This document shows, in pieces, positions 50,638 through 58,367 of a DNA stretch of 64,000 nucleotides. The DNA comes from an uncultured Blautia sp. (GTDB taxonomy: Bacteria > Bacillota > Clostridia > Lachnospirales > Lachnospiraceae): contig CAKRXU010000008.1 in NCBI GenBank assembly GCA_934424575.1, positions 19,493 through 83,492 of the forward strand. Direction: 5' to 3'. Positions within the stretch are counted from its first letter, which is position 1; every line of letters starts with the position of its first letter. Under the pieces are notes generated by a model. It did no database searches and had not been told where the DNA came from. It saw only the letters and a list, made by a program, of their open reading frames with translations. Position numbers and translations under genes: made by a program.

Positions 50638-51474
50638 ATGAAAAAAAGTAAAAAAAGAGTGATCCCGGGATTCGGACTGACCATGGGCGTGACGATCACT
50701 ATGCTCAGTATCGTGGTTCTGATCCCGCTGGCGTCTCTTGTTGTGTATTCTTCGCAGCTTGGACTGAGAGAATTTTTTGAAGTCATTACAAGGAAGAGAG
50801 TCCTGTCCAGTTTTTATGTCAGCTTCATCACCGCACTGGGCGCATCCCTTGTCAACGCCGTGATGGGACTGATCCTTGCGTGGGTTCTGGTACGTTATGA
50901 ATTCCCGGGCAAACGGATCATGGACGGTATGATCGAACTTCCATTCGCGCTGCCGACCGCAGTTGCCGGCATCTCTTTGACTTCCCTGACATCAGACCAG
51001 GGACTCATCGGAAGTTTTTTTGCAAAATTCGGCATCAAGATCGCCTACACGAAACTTGGGATCACATTTGCACTGATCTTTGTAGGAATTCCGTTTGTCG
51101 CAAGAGCAGTGCAGCCGGTCCTTGAAAAGCTGGACGGTTCTTATGAAGAAGCAGCAAGAGTCATGGGTGCGAAGCCTGGATATATTTTTCGAAGAGTCAT
51201 TCTTCCGGAACTTCTTCCTCCGCTTCTTACCGGTACAGGACTGGCGTTCGGACGCTGCCTTGGAGAATACGGAAGCGTTGTATTTATCGCAGGAAACAGA
51301 CCTTACGAGACTGAGATCACACCACTCATCATCATGTCAGAACTTCAGGAATTCGATTACAAAAGCGCAACTTCGATCGCTCTCGTCATGCTGATCGCAT
51401 CGTTCCTCATCCTGTTTCTGATGAATCTGATGCAGGCACGCAATTCAAAAAGACTGAGAGGAGGCAACGTCTGA
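50638..51474 (+). CDS. cysT: Sulfate ABC transporter permease CysT
   Basis: A 278-residue inner-membrane permease with six helices. The EAA loop that contacts the ATPase is EEAARVMGAKPGYIFRRVILPELLPPL (residues about 162-188). ELPFALPTAVAGISL and FGRCLGEYGSVVFIAGN are typical CysT/CysU motifs. It forms the channel with CysW. The stop overlaps the cysW start by one base. Confidence 0.95.
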   Translation: MKKSKKRVIPGFGLTMGVTITMLSIVVLIPLASLVVYSSQLGLREFFEVITRKRVLSSFYVSFITALGASLVNAVMGLILAWVLVRYEFPGKRIMDGMIELPFALPTAVAGISLTSLTSDQGLIGSFFAKFGIKIAYTKLGITFALIFVGIPFVARAVQPVLEKLDGSYEEAARVMGAKPGYIFRRVILPELLPPLLTGTGLAFGRCLGEYGSVVFIAGNRPYETEITPLIIMSELQEFDYKSATSIALVMLIASFLILFLMNLMQARNSKRLRGGNV

Positions 51475-52301
51475 TGAAAAACAGAGAAAATGAATCAAAG
51501 ATCGTAAAATATCTTCTGATCGGGATCAGCGTTTTATTTCTTTTTGTGATGCTGGTACTCCCGCTGTTTGTCGTAGTCACAGAAGCTCTCAAAAAAGGCT
51601 GGGAAGTCTATGTAGAAGCGGTGACAGACTCTTATACGATCGCCGCATTGATGCTGACACTGAAAGCAACCGTGATCGCAGTCGTATGCAACACCGTTCT
51701 TGGATTATGTGCAGCCTGGGCAGTCACGAGATTTCAGTTTAAGGGCAAAAAACTGCTCACGACTCTGATCGATGTTCCGGTCACAGTCTCACCGATCATT
51801 GCCGGTCTTATCTACCTTCTGATCTTTGGAAAACAGAGCATCCTTTATCCGTATCTGCAGAAGGCGAATATCCAGATCGTCTTTGCAGTTCCAGGTATCG
51901 TTCTTGCAACGGTATTTGTTACTTTTCCATTTGTGTTCCGTGAGCTTCTTCCTGTACTGGAATCCATTGGAACAGATGAAGAAGAGGCGGCCGCACTGAT
52001 GGGCGCGAAAGGCTGGACGATTTTTTCTAAAATTACGTTTCCACATATCAAATGGGCACTCCTGTATGGAATCGTATTATGTACAGCGAGAGCAATGGGA
52101 GAGTTCGGCGCGGTTTCCGTTCTGTCCGGACATCTTCGCGGTCTGACCAACACACTGCCACTGCATGTGGAGATCTTATTCAATGAATTTCAGTATGTGC
52201 CGGCATTTGCGGTATCTTCGATCCTGGTGATCATGGCGGTGATCCTTCTGATCATCCGCAGCGTGATGGAGCACAGAGGAAAAAAAGAGGGGGAAGTCTA
52301 A
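51474..52301 (+). CDS. cysW: Sulfate ABC transporter permease CysW
   Basis: A 275-residue permease paralogous to CysT, with six helices. DVPVTVSPIIAGLIYLL, the EAA loop EEEAAALMGAKGWTIFSKITFPHI and ARAMGEFGAVSVLSGHLRG identify CysW. It pairs with CysT. The cysA start follows directly after the stop. Confidence 0.95.
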   Translation: MKNRENESKIVKYLLIGISVLFLFVMLVLPLFVVVTEALKKGWEVYVEAVTDSYTIAALMLTLKATVIAVVCNTVLGLCAAWAVTRFQFKGKKLLTTLIDVPVTVSPIIAGLIYLLIFGKQSILYPYLQKANIQIVFAVPGIVLATVFVTFPFVFRELLPVLESIGTDEEEAAALMGAKGWTIFSKITFPHIKWALLYGIVLCTARAMGEFGAVSVLSGHLRGLTNTLPLHVEILFNEFQYVPAFAVSSILVIMAVILLIIRSVMEHRGKKEGEV

Positions 52302-53360
52302 ATGTACGTCGAATTAAAGGATATCAACAAAACTTTTGGAGATTATAAAGCATCTGACCATGTTTCTTTTGGGATCGAGAAAGGAAAACTGATCGGTCTT
52401 CTGGGACCGAGTGGAAGTGGAAAGACCACGATCCTGCGTATGATCGCAGGCCTGGAGCAGCCGGACAGCGGCGAGATCATCATTGATGGAAAAGTAGTCA
52501 ACGATATTCCGGCAAGTGAGCGCGGGATCGGATTCGTGTTCCAGAGTTATGCGCTGTTTCGCTATATGACCGTATACGACAATGTTGCTTTTGGTCTGAA
52601 AGTCCAGAAAGCAGACAAAAAATACATCAAAAACAGAGTTATGGAACTGATCGAGCTGGTAGGTCTTAAGGGTCTGGAAAAGAGATATCCAAGCCAGCTT
52701 TCCGGCGGACAGAGACAGAGGGTTGCTTTTGCGAGGGCACTCGCTCCGAATCCGCAGCTTCTCCTCCTCGATGAGCCATTTGCGGCGATCGATGCCAAGA
52801 TCCGTCAGGAACTCCGTACCTGGCTCAAAGATATGATCGAACAGCTGGGAATCACCAGTATCTTCGTAACGCATGACCAGGATGAGGCGATCGAGGTGGC
52901 AGATGAGATCATCATCACAAACAGAGGCCATATCGAACAGAAGGGAAGCCCGGTCGAAGTATATCAGAGTCCGGAAACTGCATTCAGTGCATCCTTCTTC
53001 GGACAGGCAGCCGTTGTAAAAGATTATCAGATGTTCAAATATTTTGAGGACATTCCGGGGGCCGAATACGCGATCATCCGTCCGGAGTTTGTCAAAGTCA
53101 CCAGAAAGACAGAGGTGCAGAAGTACAAAAGCTCCGCATCCGAGGCAGAAGTCGAACGAGTGGCTTTCCGCGGCAGCTATTTTGAGCTGGAAGTGAAAGT
53201 TGGAGATGTTACGCTGACGGCAAAACGAGGTCTGGATGAGCCAATGGTGCGCCAGGGCGAAAAAGTCGACGTGTTCGTGCAGAGGCTTTTTGTGATAAAA
53301 GAAAACAAGGTTTACTCACTGGAAAACAGCTCTACAAGAGAAGATTATCTTGTAATCTGA
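52302..53360 (+). CDS. cysA: Sulfate ABC transporter ATP-binding protein CysA
   Basis: A 352-residue ATPase that powers sulfate import. Walker A is GPSGSGKTT (about 36-44), the Q-loop is VFQSYALFRYMTV, the signature is LSGGQRQRVAFARAL, Walker B is LLLLDEPFAAID and the H-loop is FVTHDQDEA. Residues about 240-352 are a TOBE-like regulatory domain. AGAGGGGGAAG precedes the ATG. It is the last transporter gene; an Rrf2 gene with its own promoter follows. Confidence 0.96.
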   Translation: MYVELKDINKTFGDYKASDHVSFGIEKGKLIGLLGPSGSGKTTILRMIAGLEQPDSGEIIIDGKVVNDIPASERGIGFVFQSYALFRYMTVYDNVAFGLKVQKADKKYIKNRVMELIELVGLKGLEKRYPSQLSGGQRQRVAFARALAPNPQLLLLDEPFAAIDAKIRQELRTWLKDMIEQLGITSIFVTHDQDEAIEVADEIIITNRGHIEQKGSPVEVYQSPETAFSASFFGQAAVVKDYQMFKYFEDIPGAEYAIIRPEFVKVTRKTEVQKYKSSASEAEVERVAFRGSYFELEVKVGDVTLTAKRGLDEPMVRQGEKVDVFVQRLFVIKENKVYSLENSSTREDYLVI

Positions 53361-53371
53361 CGGGATATCGC

Positions 53372-53408
53372 TTGAAATCCCTATAACCTTGTGGTATAAT
53401 AGGTATAT
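53372..53408 (+). promoter_or_regulatory. Promoter of the IscR-like gene
   Basis: TTGAAA (53372-53377), 17 bases, TATAAT (53395-53400). ATAGGTATAT follows at 53399-53408, shared with the site at 53998-54007, so the gene may be regulated by the same kind of Rrf2 protein. Confidence 0.7.
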
Positions 53409-53420
53409 GGAGGGATTTAC

Positions 53421-53852
53421 ATGAAAATTTCAACAAGAGGACGCTATGCGATCCGCGTCATGCTGGATCTTGCAGAGCATAATACAGGAGAATATATTCC
53501 GTTAATGGACATTGCGAAGAGACAGGAGATCTCAGAGAAATATCTGGAATCGATAGTTTCCGTATTAAGCAAACAGAAATTTGTCAAGGCACTCAGAGGC
53601 AAGGGCGGCGGTTATCGTCTCGCCAGGACACCTTCTGAGTATACGATTGGGAGCATCTTAAGGATTACAGAGGGATCCATGGCACCGGTTGCCTGTCTGG
53701 ATGATCATCCGAACCAGTGCGAGAGAGCTGCCACCTGTAAGACACTTCAGATGTGGGAGGGTTTTTATAAGCTGATCAATGAATATTTTGACGGAATCAC
53801 ACTGGAGGATCTTCTGGAACAGAATTCAAACATGGGAGATTACGTGATCTGA
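53421..53852 (+). CDS. Rrf2-family regulator with IscR-type Fe-S cysteines
   Basis: A 143-residue Rrf2 protein. The winged helix is MKISTRGRYAIRVMLDLA...MDIAKRQEISEKYLESIVSVL (residues about 1-70). Unlike the CymR-like protein at 46602 it keeps three spaced cysteines (Cys93, Cys101 and Cys107 in VACLDDHPNQCERAATC), as in cluster-binding IscR/NsrR proteins. It probably senses Fe-S status and helps control sulfur assimilation. TGGAGGG precedes the ATG. It lies directly after the sulfate transporter and is followed by a strong terminator. Confidence 0.87.
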   Translation: MKISTRGRYAIRVMLDLAEHNTGEYIPLMDIAKRQEISEKYLESIVSVLSKQKFVKALRGKGGGYRLARTPSEYTIGSILRITEGSMAPVACLDDHPNQCERAATCKTLQMWEGFYKLINEYFDGITLEDLLEQNSNMGDYVI

Positions 53853-53872
53853 CAGCCACTCTGTGGCATAAG

Positions 53873-53918
53873 GCAGCAGAACATATCAAAAAAGCAAGAT
53901 GTGTTCTGCTGCTTTTTT
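53873..53918 (+). terminator. Terminator after the IscR-like gene
   Basis: An 11-bp stem GCAGCAGAACA/TGTTCTGCTGC followed by six T's. Confidence 0.9.
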
Positions 53919-53965
53919 GATATGTTCCGAAAGCTGAAAATAGAAAAATGAAAAAATTTGGAAAA

Positions 53966-54009
53966 AACATACATTACCTATTGACATGGTATGTTTATAG
54001 GTATATAGT
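53966..54009 (+). promoter_or_regulatory. Promoter of the sulfate reduction/homocysteine operon with AACATAC-N16-GTATGTT
   Basis: TTGACA (53981-53986), 17 bases, TATAGT (54004-54009). The inverted repeat (53966-53972, 53989-53995) spans the -35 box, with the same arms and 16-base spacing as the cysK element. GTATGTTTATAGGTATATA (53989-54007) is shared with the sulfate transporter promoter. Confidence 0.75.
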
Positions 54010-54050
54010 AATACCATCAAAACAGCAAAGGAAAACAAAGGAGCACAGGA

Positions 54051-55286
54051 ATGAAAGAATACGGTTTTAACACAACTTTGCTTCATGGAAGCGAGGACAG
54101 CAATCCTCACGGCGCGACACAGGTTCCGATCTACCAGTCCAGTGCATTCCGTCACGATACAGCAGAGGAGCTGGAGAAGATCTTCGCAAACAAATGCGCG
54201 GGCTACTCCTACACGAGGATCAACAATCCGACGATCGAATCCTTCGAGAAGCGGATGACGAAACTGGAAGGCGGAGTCGGAAGTGTAGCGTGTTCCTCCG
54301 GAATGGCAGCGTTGACCATGGCATTGATGAACATTCTTCGAAATGGTGATCATGTTGTGGCAGCGGCAGGACTTTACGGTGGAACGGTAGAACTTTTGGA
54401 TGAGCTTAAGGTATACGGGATCACGACAACCTATGTTAAGGAAAACACCCCGGATGCTTTCGAGAAGGCAATCATGCCTGAGACCAGAGCCGTTTTTGCA
54501 GAGACGATCGGCAATCCGAAGCTGGATGTCACAGACATCGAGGGAGTGGCAGAGATCGCACATAAGCATGGACTTCCGTTTCTGGTTGACAACACCGTTG
54601 CAACCCCATATCTGATCCAGCCATTACGCCTCGGAGCGGATGTTGTGATTCATTCCTCATCCAAATACATAAACGGAAGCAGTGATGCGATCAGCGGAGT
54701 TCTGGTGAGCGGAGGCAAGTTTAAATGGGACCCGGAGAAATATCCGGCGATGGCAGAATTTAAGAAGTTCGGACCATTTGCCTATCTTGCAAAACTGCGA
54801 AACGGACTTTTTCGAAGTATGGGAGCCTGTCTTGCACCGCAGAATGCTTTTCTTAACAATCTGGGACTTGAAACCCTGGGGCTTCGAATGCAGCGTCACT
54901 GTAGTAACGCCATGGAGCTGGCGGAGTTCCTGAACGGATTAGGACATGGTATCACTGTTTCCTATCCGGGACTTGAGGAACATCCATATCATGAGATCGC
55001 GGCGAAACAGTTCCATGGTGGGTTTGGAGCGATCATTACCTTAAGAACAGGAAGCAAGGAGAGAGCTTTCCAGATCTTAAACGAACTAAAACTTCCCTGG
55101 CTGGTATCCAATATCGGAGACACCAAGACACTGGTGATCCACCCGTCAAGCACCATCGCAGCACACCTTTCCAATGAAGAAAAAGAGCTTTCCGGTGTGT
55201 ACGATGACATGATCCGGATCAGTGTGGGAATTGAAGATATCGAGGACTTAAAGGAAGATTTCAGACGAGTGATAGAAGGAGAATAA
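54051..55286 (+). CDS. Second Cys/Met-metabolism PLP enzyme (O-acetylhomoserine sulfhydrylase/MetY-MetZ type)
   Basis: A 411-residue trans-sulfuration-family enzyme that begins the sulfate-reduction operon. Motifs: FNTTLLHG, QVPIYQSSAFRHDTAEEL, YSYTRINNPTIESFEKRMTKLEGG, DNTVATPYLIQPL and the PLP lysine in VIHSSSKYINGSSDAISG, then LVIHPSSTIAAHL. Most relatives make homocysteine from O-acetylhomoserine. It differs clearly from MetY at 45291. Being co-transcribed with a sulfur-carrier system (56789-58349), it may take sulfur from the carrier thiocarboxylate rather than from free sulfide; that is inference by analogy with Wolinella. AAAGGAGCACAGG precedes the ATG. Confidence 0.87.
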   Translation: MKEYGFNTTLLHGSEDSNPHGATQVPIYQSSAFRHDTAEELEKIFANKCAGYSYTRINNPTIESFEKRMTKLEGGVGSVACSSGMAALTMALMNILRNGDHVVAAAGLYGGTVELLDELKVYGITTTYVKENTPDAFEKAIMPETRAVFAETIGNPKLDVTDIEGVAEIAHKHGLPFLVDNTVATPYLIQPLRLGADVVIHSSSKYINGSSDAISGVLVSGGKFKWDPEKYPAMAEFKKFGPFAYLAKLRNGLFRSMGACLAPQNAFLNNLGLETLGLRMQRHCSNAMELAEFLNGLGHGITVSYPGLEEHPYHEIAAKQFHGGFGAIITLRTGSKERAFQILNELKLPWLVSNIGDTKTLVIHPSSTIAAHLSNEEKELSGVYDDMIRISVGIEDIEDLKEDFRRVIEGE

Positions 55287-55287
55287 A

Positions 55288-56151
55288 ATGGCAAAAGTAG
55301 ATTACGCAACATTAAAAAAAGGCGGTTTCATGCGCCAGAAACAGAAAAACAATTTTTCCCTGCGTCTTGCCTGTGTCGGTGGAACACTGACAGCAGAGAA
55401 CCTCAAGAAGATCGCAGAGGTAGCTGAGAAATACGGTGACGGATACGTACATCTCACTTCCAGACAGGGAGTTGAGATCCCGTTCATCAAATTAAACGAC
55501 ATCGATGATGTGACAGCAGACCTTGCCACTGGAGGATGTAAACCAGGTGTCTGCGGACCGAGAGTAAGAACGGTAACGGCATGTCAGGGCAATGCGGTCT
55601 GTCCAAGCGGAAATATCAACAGCTACGATATCGCTGTTAAGTTAAACGAGAGATATTTCGGAAGGGAACTTCCTCATAAATTCAAATTCGGCGTAACCGG
55701 ATGTCAGAACAACTGTCTCAAAGCCGAAGAAAACGATGTAGGAATCAAAGGAGCCGCACAGGTTACCTGGCAGGAAGATGCATGTATCCATTGCGGTGTC
55801 TGTGAAAAAGCCTGCCGCGAGGAAGCGATTTCCTTCAAGGACGACAAACTTGTGATCGATACCGACAAATGCAACTACTGCGGACGCTGCGCAAAATCCT
55901 GTCCGGTAGATGCATGGGATGTAAATGAAGCGTTCCTTGTATCATTTGGAGGTACTTTTGGAAACCATATCAGTAAAGGACAGGAATTCCTGCCACTGAT
56001 CACTTCCGAAGAACAGCTCTTCCGCGTGACAGATGCAGCGATCCAGTTCTTCGGAGATCACGCAAAACCAGGTGAAAGATTCAAATTCACGATCGACAGA
56101 GTTGGAGAAGATAAACTGTATGAAGTACTGAAAGGAGCTTACGATGGCTGA
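55288..56151 (+). CDS. Compact siroheme sulfite reductase with ferredoxin domain
   Basis: A 287-residue nitrite/sulfite reductase-family protein. The siroheme-4Fe-4S cysteine motif is complete: C-x5-C in TACQGNAVCPSG and C-x3-C in TGCQNNCLKAEEND. Residues about 165-215 hold two 4Fe-4S ferredoxin motifs, CIHCGVCEKAC and CNYCGRCAKSC, set between the siroheme core and the C-terminus. This arrangement resembles AsrC and dissimilatory-type small sulfite reductases rather than CysI. It should reduce sulfite to sulfide with electrons from ferredoxin. The 3' end overlaps the next gene by 8 bases. Confidence 0.88.
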   Translation: MAKVDYATLKKGGFMRQKQKNNFSLRLACVGGTLTAENLKKIAEVAEKYGDGYVHLTSRQGVEIPFIKLNDIDDVTADLATGGCKPGVCGPRVRTVTACQGNAVCPSGNINSYDIAVKLNERYFGRELPHKFKFGVTGCQNNCLKAEENDVGIKGAAQVTWQEDACIHCGVCEKACREEAISFKDDKLVIDTDKCNYCGRCAKSCPVDAWDVNEAFLVSFGGTFGNHISKGQEFLPLITSEEQLFRVTDAAIQFFGDHAKPGERFKFTIDRVGEDKLYEVLKGAYDG

Positions 56152-56392
56152 TTATAAAATTGATGATACCGTAGATATTACAGATGTTGTGTGCCCGGTG
56201 ACCTTTGTCAAGGCAAAAGTGGCACTGGAAGAACTTGATGACGGACAGATCCTCGCCGTCCGCATGAACAACGGCGAACCGGTACAGAACGTACCGCGAA
56301 GCATCAAAGAAGAAGGACATCAGATCCTGAAGCTCACCGACAACGGCGACGATACCTTCACCCTGATCGTCAAGAAAGTAGAGGACGAATGA
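56144..56392 (+). CDS. TusA-family sulfur carrier
   Basis: An 82-residue protein with the TusA fold. The persulfide cysteine is in VVCPVTFVKAKVALEEL (the C-P-x-x motif after a beta strand). TusA-like proteins relay persulfide sulfur between enzymes. Its overlap with the sulfite reductase gene suggests that it receives or delivers sulfur produced there. AAAGGAG lies ahead of the ATG, inside the upstream gene. Confidence 0.88.
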   Translation: MADYKIDDTVDITDVVCPVTFVKAKVALEELDDGQILAVRMNNGEPVQNVPRSIKEEGHQILKLTDNGDDTFTLIVKKVEDE

Positions 56393-56393
56393 T

Positions 56394-56711
56394 ATGGCAC
56401 TCAGGATCAACGCAGAAAACTTCGAAGAAAAAGTATTAAAGGCAGACAAACCAGTCCTCGTAGACTTTTACTCCGACACCTGCATCCCATGCAAACAAAT
56501 GGCAGGCATCCTCGGAGACCTCGAAGACGAAAACGAAGACGCCCTTTACATCTATAAAGTCAACGTCAACTACGACAAAGCACTCGCCGAACAATACAAA
56601 GTCATGTCCGCTCCAACCGTCATCTGTTTCGTAAACGGCGAACAGAAAGGCAAAATAGTCGGGCTCAAAGAACCAGAAGAGATTGAAGCTTTGTTTGAAG
56701 ATTATATCTAA
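56394..56711 (+). CDS. Thioredoxin-family protein (CIPC active site)
   Basis: A 105-residue thioredoxin fold with the active site C-I-P-C (DTCIPCKQM, about residues 32-35) and the cis-proline region SAPTVICF. The usual C-G-P-C is changed at the second position. It probably reduces disulfides or persulfides in the sulfur-transfer chain next to it, rather than serving as the general thioredoxin. The next gene starts 77 bases later, in a small AT-rich gap with a TATAAT at 56767. Confidence 0.86.
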   Translation: MALRINAENFEEKVLKADKPVLVDFYSDTCIPCKQMAGILGDLEDENEDALYIYKVNVNYDKALAEQYKVMSAPTVICFVNGEQKGKIVGLKEPEEIEALFEDYI

Positions 56712-56788
56712 TTATCATTTCACAATTATATAACTTTGATTTGATAATTAAATTCATAAATTTTGTTATAATAAAGGAGATAAGAATC

Positions 56789-56998
56789 ATGTTTATCAAA
56801 GTAGCAGGAGAAAAGAAAGAATATCCAGAAGGACTTACCGTAAAAGAGTTAATTGAGAAAGAGGATGTGGAAACACCTCAGTATGTAACCGTAACCATCA
56901 ACGACGAATTCGTAGAAAGCGGAGCTTTCGAGACAACAGAAGTCAAAGACGGCGACGAAATCGAATTCCTGTACTTCATGGGAGGAGGCGCAAGATAA
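56789..56998 (+). CDS. ThiS/HcyS-type sulfur carrier with a C-terminal Ala-Arg cap
   Basis: A 69-residue ubiquitin-like sulfur carrier. The C-terminus reads FMGGGAR: the diglycine that must be free for thiocarboxylation is masked by two extra residues. ThiS proteins end in GG. Capped forms are known for the Mycobacterium CysO and Wolinella HcyS systems, where a JAMM peptidase trims the tail. An E1-like gene follows at once and a JAMM gene one further on, so the same maturation is likely. The start was set at the ATG after AAAGGAG; an upstream frame from 56741 adds an implausible hydrophobic leader. Confidence 0.9.
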   Translation: MFIKVAGEKKEYPEGLTVKELIEKEDVETPQYVTVTINDEFVESGAFETTEVKDGDEIEFLYFMGGGAR

Positions 56999-57801
56999 TG
57001 GCATTCACAAACGAACAGTTAGAACGCTATTCCCGCCACATCATCCTCAAAGAGGTTGGTGCAAAGGGACAGAAAAAACTCCTGAACGCCAGCGTCCTCA
57101 TCATCGGAGCAGGCGGACTGGGAGCACCGGCAGCCATGTATCTCGCAGCAGCCGGCGTAGGAACCATCGGAATCGCAGATGCCGATGAGGTAGACCTCTC
57201 AAACCTTCAGAGACAGGTCATCCACACAACAGCCGACCTCGGCAAAGCCAAAGTAAAATCCGCCAAAGAAACCATGCAGGCGATCAATCCAGATGTCAAA
57301 GTCAATACATACCGCAAATTCATCACATCCGAGAACATCATGGATATCATCAAAGACTACGACTTCATCATCGACGGAACCGACAATTTCCCGGCAAAAT
57401 TCCTGATCAACGATGCATGCGTCATGGCAGGAAAACCATTCTCCCACGCAGGGATCATCCGCTTCAAAGGCCAGCTCATGACCTACGTCCCAGGAGAAGG
57501 ACCATGCTACAGATGCGTCTTCAAAGATCCGCCGCCGAAGGATGCAGTCCCAACCTGTAAACAGGCAGGCGTCATCGGAGCCATGGGCGGAGTCATCGGA
57601 AGCCTCCAGGCAATGGAAGCAGTCAAATACATCATCGGAAAAGGCGACCTCCTCACAGGAAGACTCCTCACATATGACGCATTGACTATGACCTTCCGTA
57701 CAATTAAATTGCCGAAAAACCATGACTGCCCGGTATGCGGTGATCACCCGACAATTACCAAGTTGATTGATTACGAACAAGTAGAATGCGACATGCATTA
57801 A
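56998..57801 (+). CDS. E1-like sulfur carrier adenylyltransferase (HcyF/ThiF/MoeB family)
   Basis: A 267-residue E1-like enzyme that adenylates the C-terminal glycine of a ThiS-type carrier. The nucleotide-binding motif is IIGAGGLGAPAAMYLAAAGVG (about 33-53). DADEVDLSNLQRQVIH and TDNFPAKFLINDAC follow, with zinc cysteines in CYRCVF and CPVCGD. The start ATG overlaps the carrier stop (TAATG), so the two are made together. Which sulfur donor it uses is not visible. Confidence 0.92.
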   Translation: MAFTNEQLERYSRHIILKEVGAKGQKKLLNASVLIIGAGGLGAPAAMYLAAAGVGTIGIADADEVDLSNLQRQVIHTTADLGKAKVKSAKETMQAINPDVKVNTYRKFITSENIMDIIKDYDFIIDGTDNFPAKFLINDACVMAGKPFSHAGIIRFKGQLMTYVPGEGPCYRCVFKDPPPKDAVPTCKQAGVIGAMGGVIGSLQAMEAVKYIIGKGDLLTGRLLTYDALTMTFRTIKLPKNHDCPVCGDHPTITKLIDYEQVECDMH

Positions 57802-57817
57802 AACTGAATTAGTGAAA

Positions 57818-57880
57818 TTGACATTAGTCGAATATGTCAAAGAACAACGGTCATTCCCCATGCGGGAACGTGTCCCCGTT
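57818..57880. other. Palindromic elements in the gap before the JAMM gene
   Basis: A perfect inverted repeat TTGACAT-N9-ATGTCAA (57818-57840) is followed by a nested hairpin: AACGG/CCGTT (57846-57850, 57876-57880) around TTCCC/GGGAA (57854-57858, 57864-57868). This is the only gap of any size inside the otherwise tight operon. It could be an operator, an mRNA processing site or the trace of a small mobile repeat. Confidence 0.5.
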
Positions 57881-57929
57881 GAACTGTTTATTCACACACG
57901 TCAGAGAACAATATCGAGGAGCCCCCATT

Positions 57930-58349
57930 ATGAAATTATATATAAAAAAATCAGACTACAACACCATCCTGGACCACTGCACTGCCGGCCTCCCAAATGA
58001 ATCCTGCGGTCTCCTCGCAGGAACCAAAGAATCCGAGGAGATCACCGTCACCAAAGTCTACCTCCTCACAAACGTAGACGCCAGCAGAGAGCACTTCTCC
58101 ATGGATCCAAAAGAACAGCTTGCAGCACTCAAAGATGCCAGAGCAAACGGATACAAAATCATCGGAAACTTCCATTCCCACCCGGAATCCCCATCCCGCC
58201 CATCCGAAGAAGATAAACGCCTGGCATTTGACCCGACCATCGAATACCTCATCCTCTCCCTCATGGAAGAAGGAAACCCGGTACTCAAAGCATTCGGAAT
58301 CGACAAAGAAAAAAACGTCACGATCCACGAGATCGAGATCACAGAATAA
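57930..58349 (+). CDS. JAMM/MPN+ metallopeptidase (HcyD/Mec-like)
   Basis: A 139-residue JAB1/MPN+ peptidase. The complete zinc motif is present: the glutamate in NESCGLLAG, then H-x-H-x7-S-x2-D in FHSHPESPSRPSEED. Relatives remove residues after the diglycine of sulfur carriers. The carrier at 56789 ends GGGAR and so provides an obvious substrate. The start was placed at the ATG 9 bases after GAGGAG; a longer frame from 57834 would run through the palindromes upstream. Confidence 0.92.
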   Translation: MKLYIKKSDYNTILDHCTAGLPNESCGLLAGTKESEEITVTKVYLLTNVDASREHFSMDPKEQLAALKDARANGYKIIGNFHSHPESPSRPSEEDKRLAFDPTIEYLILSLMEEGNPVLKAFGIDKEKNVTIHEIEITE

Positions 58350-58367
58350 AATCAGGAAGAAAAAAAC

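Noticed and set aside
49376..54050. T-box or SAM (S-box) leader RNAs in front of the sulfur genes
   Set aside because: No T-box core or S-box helix sequences were seen; the promoters lie close to the genes and carry protein-type operators instead.
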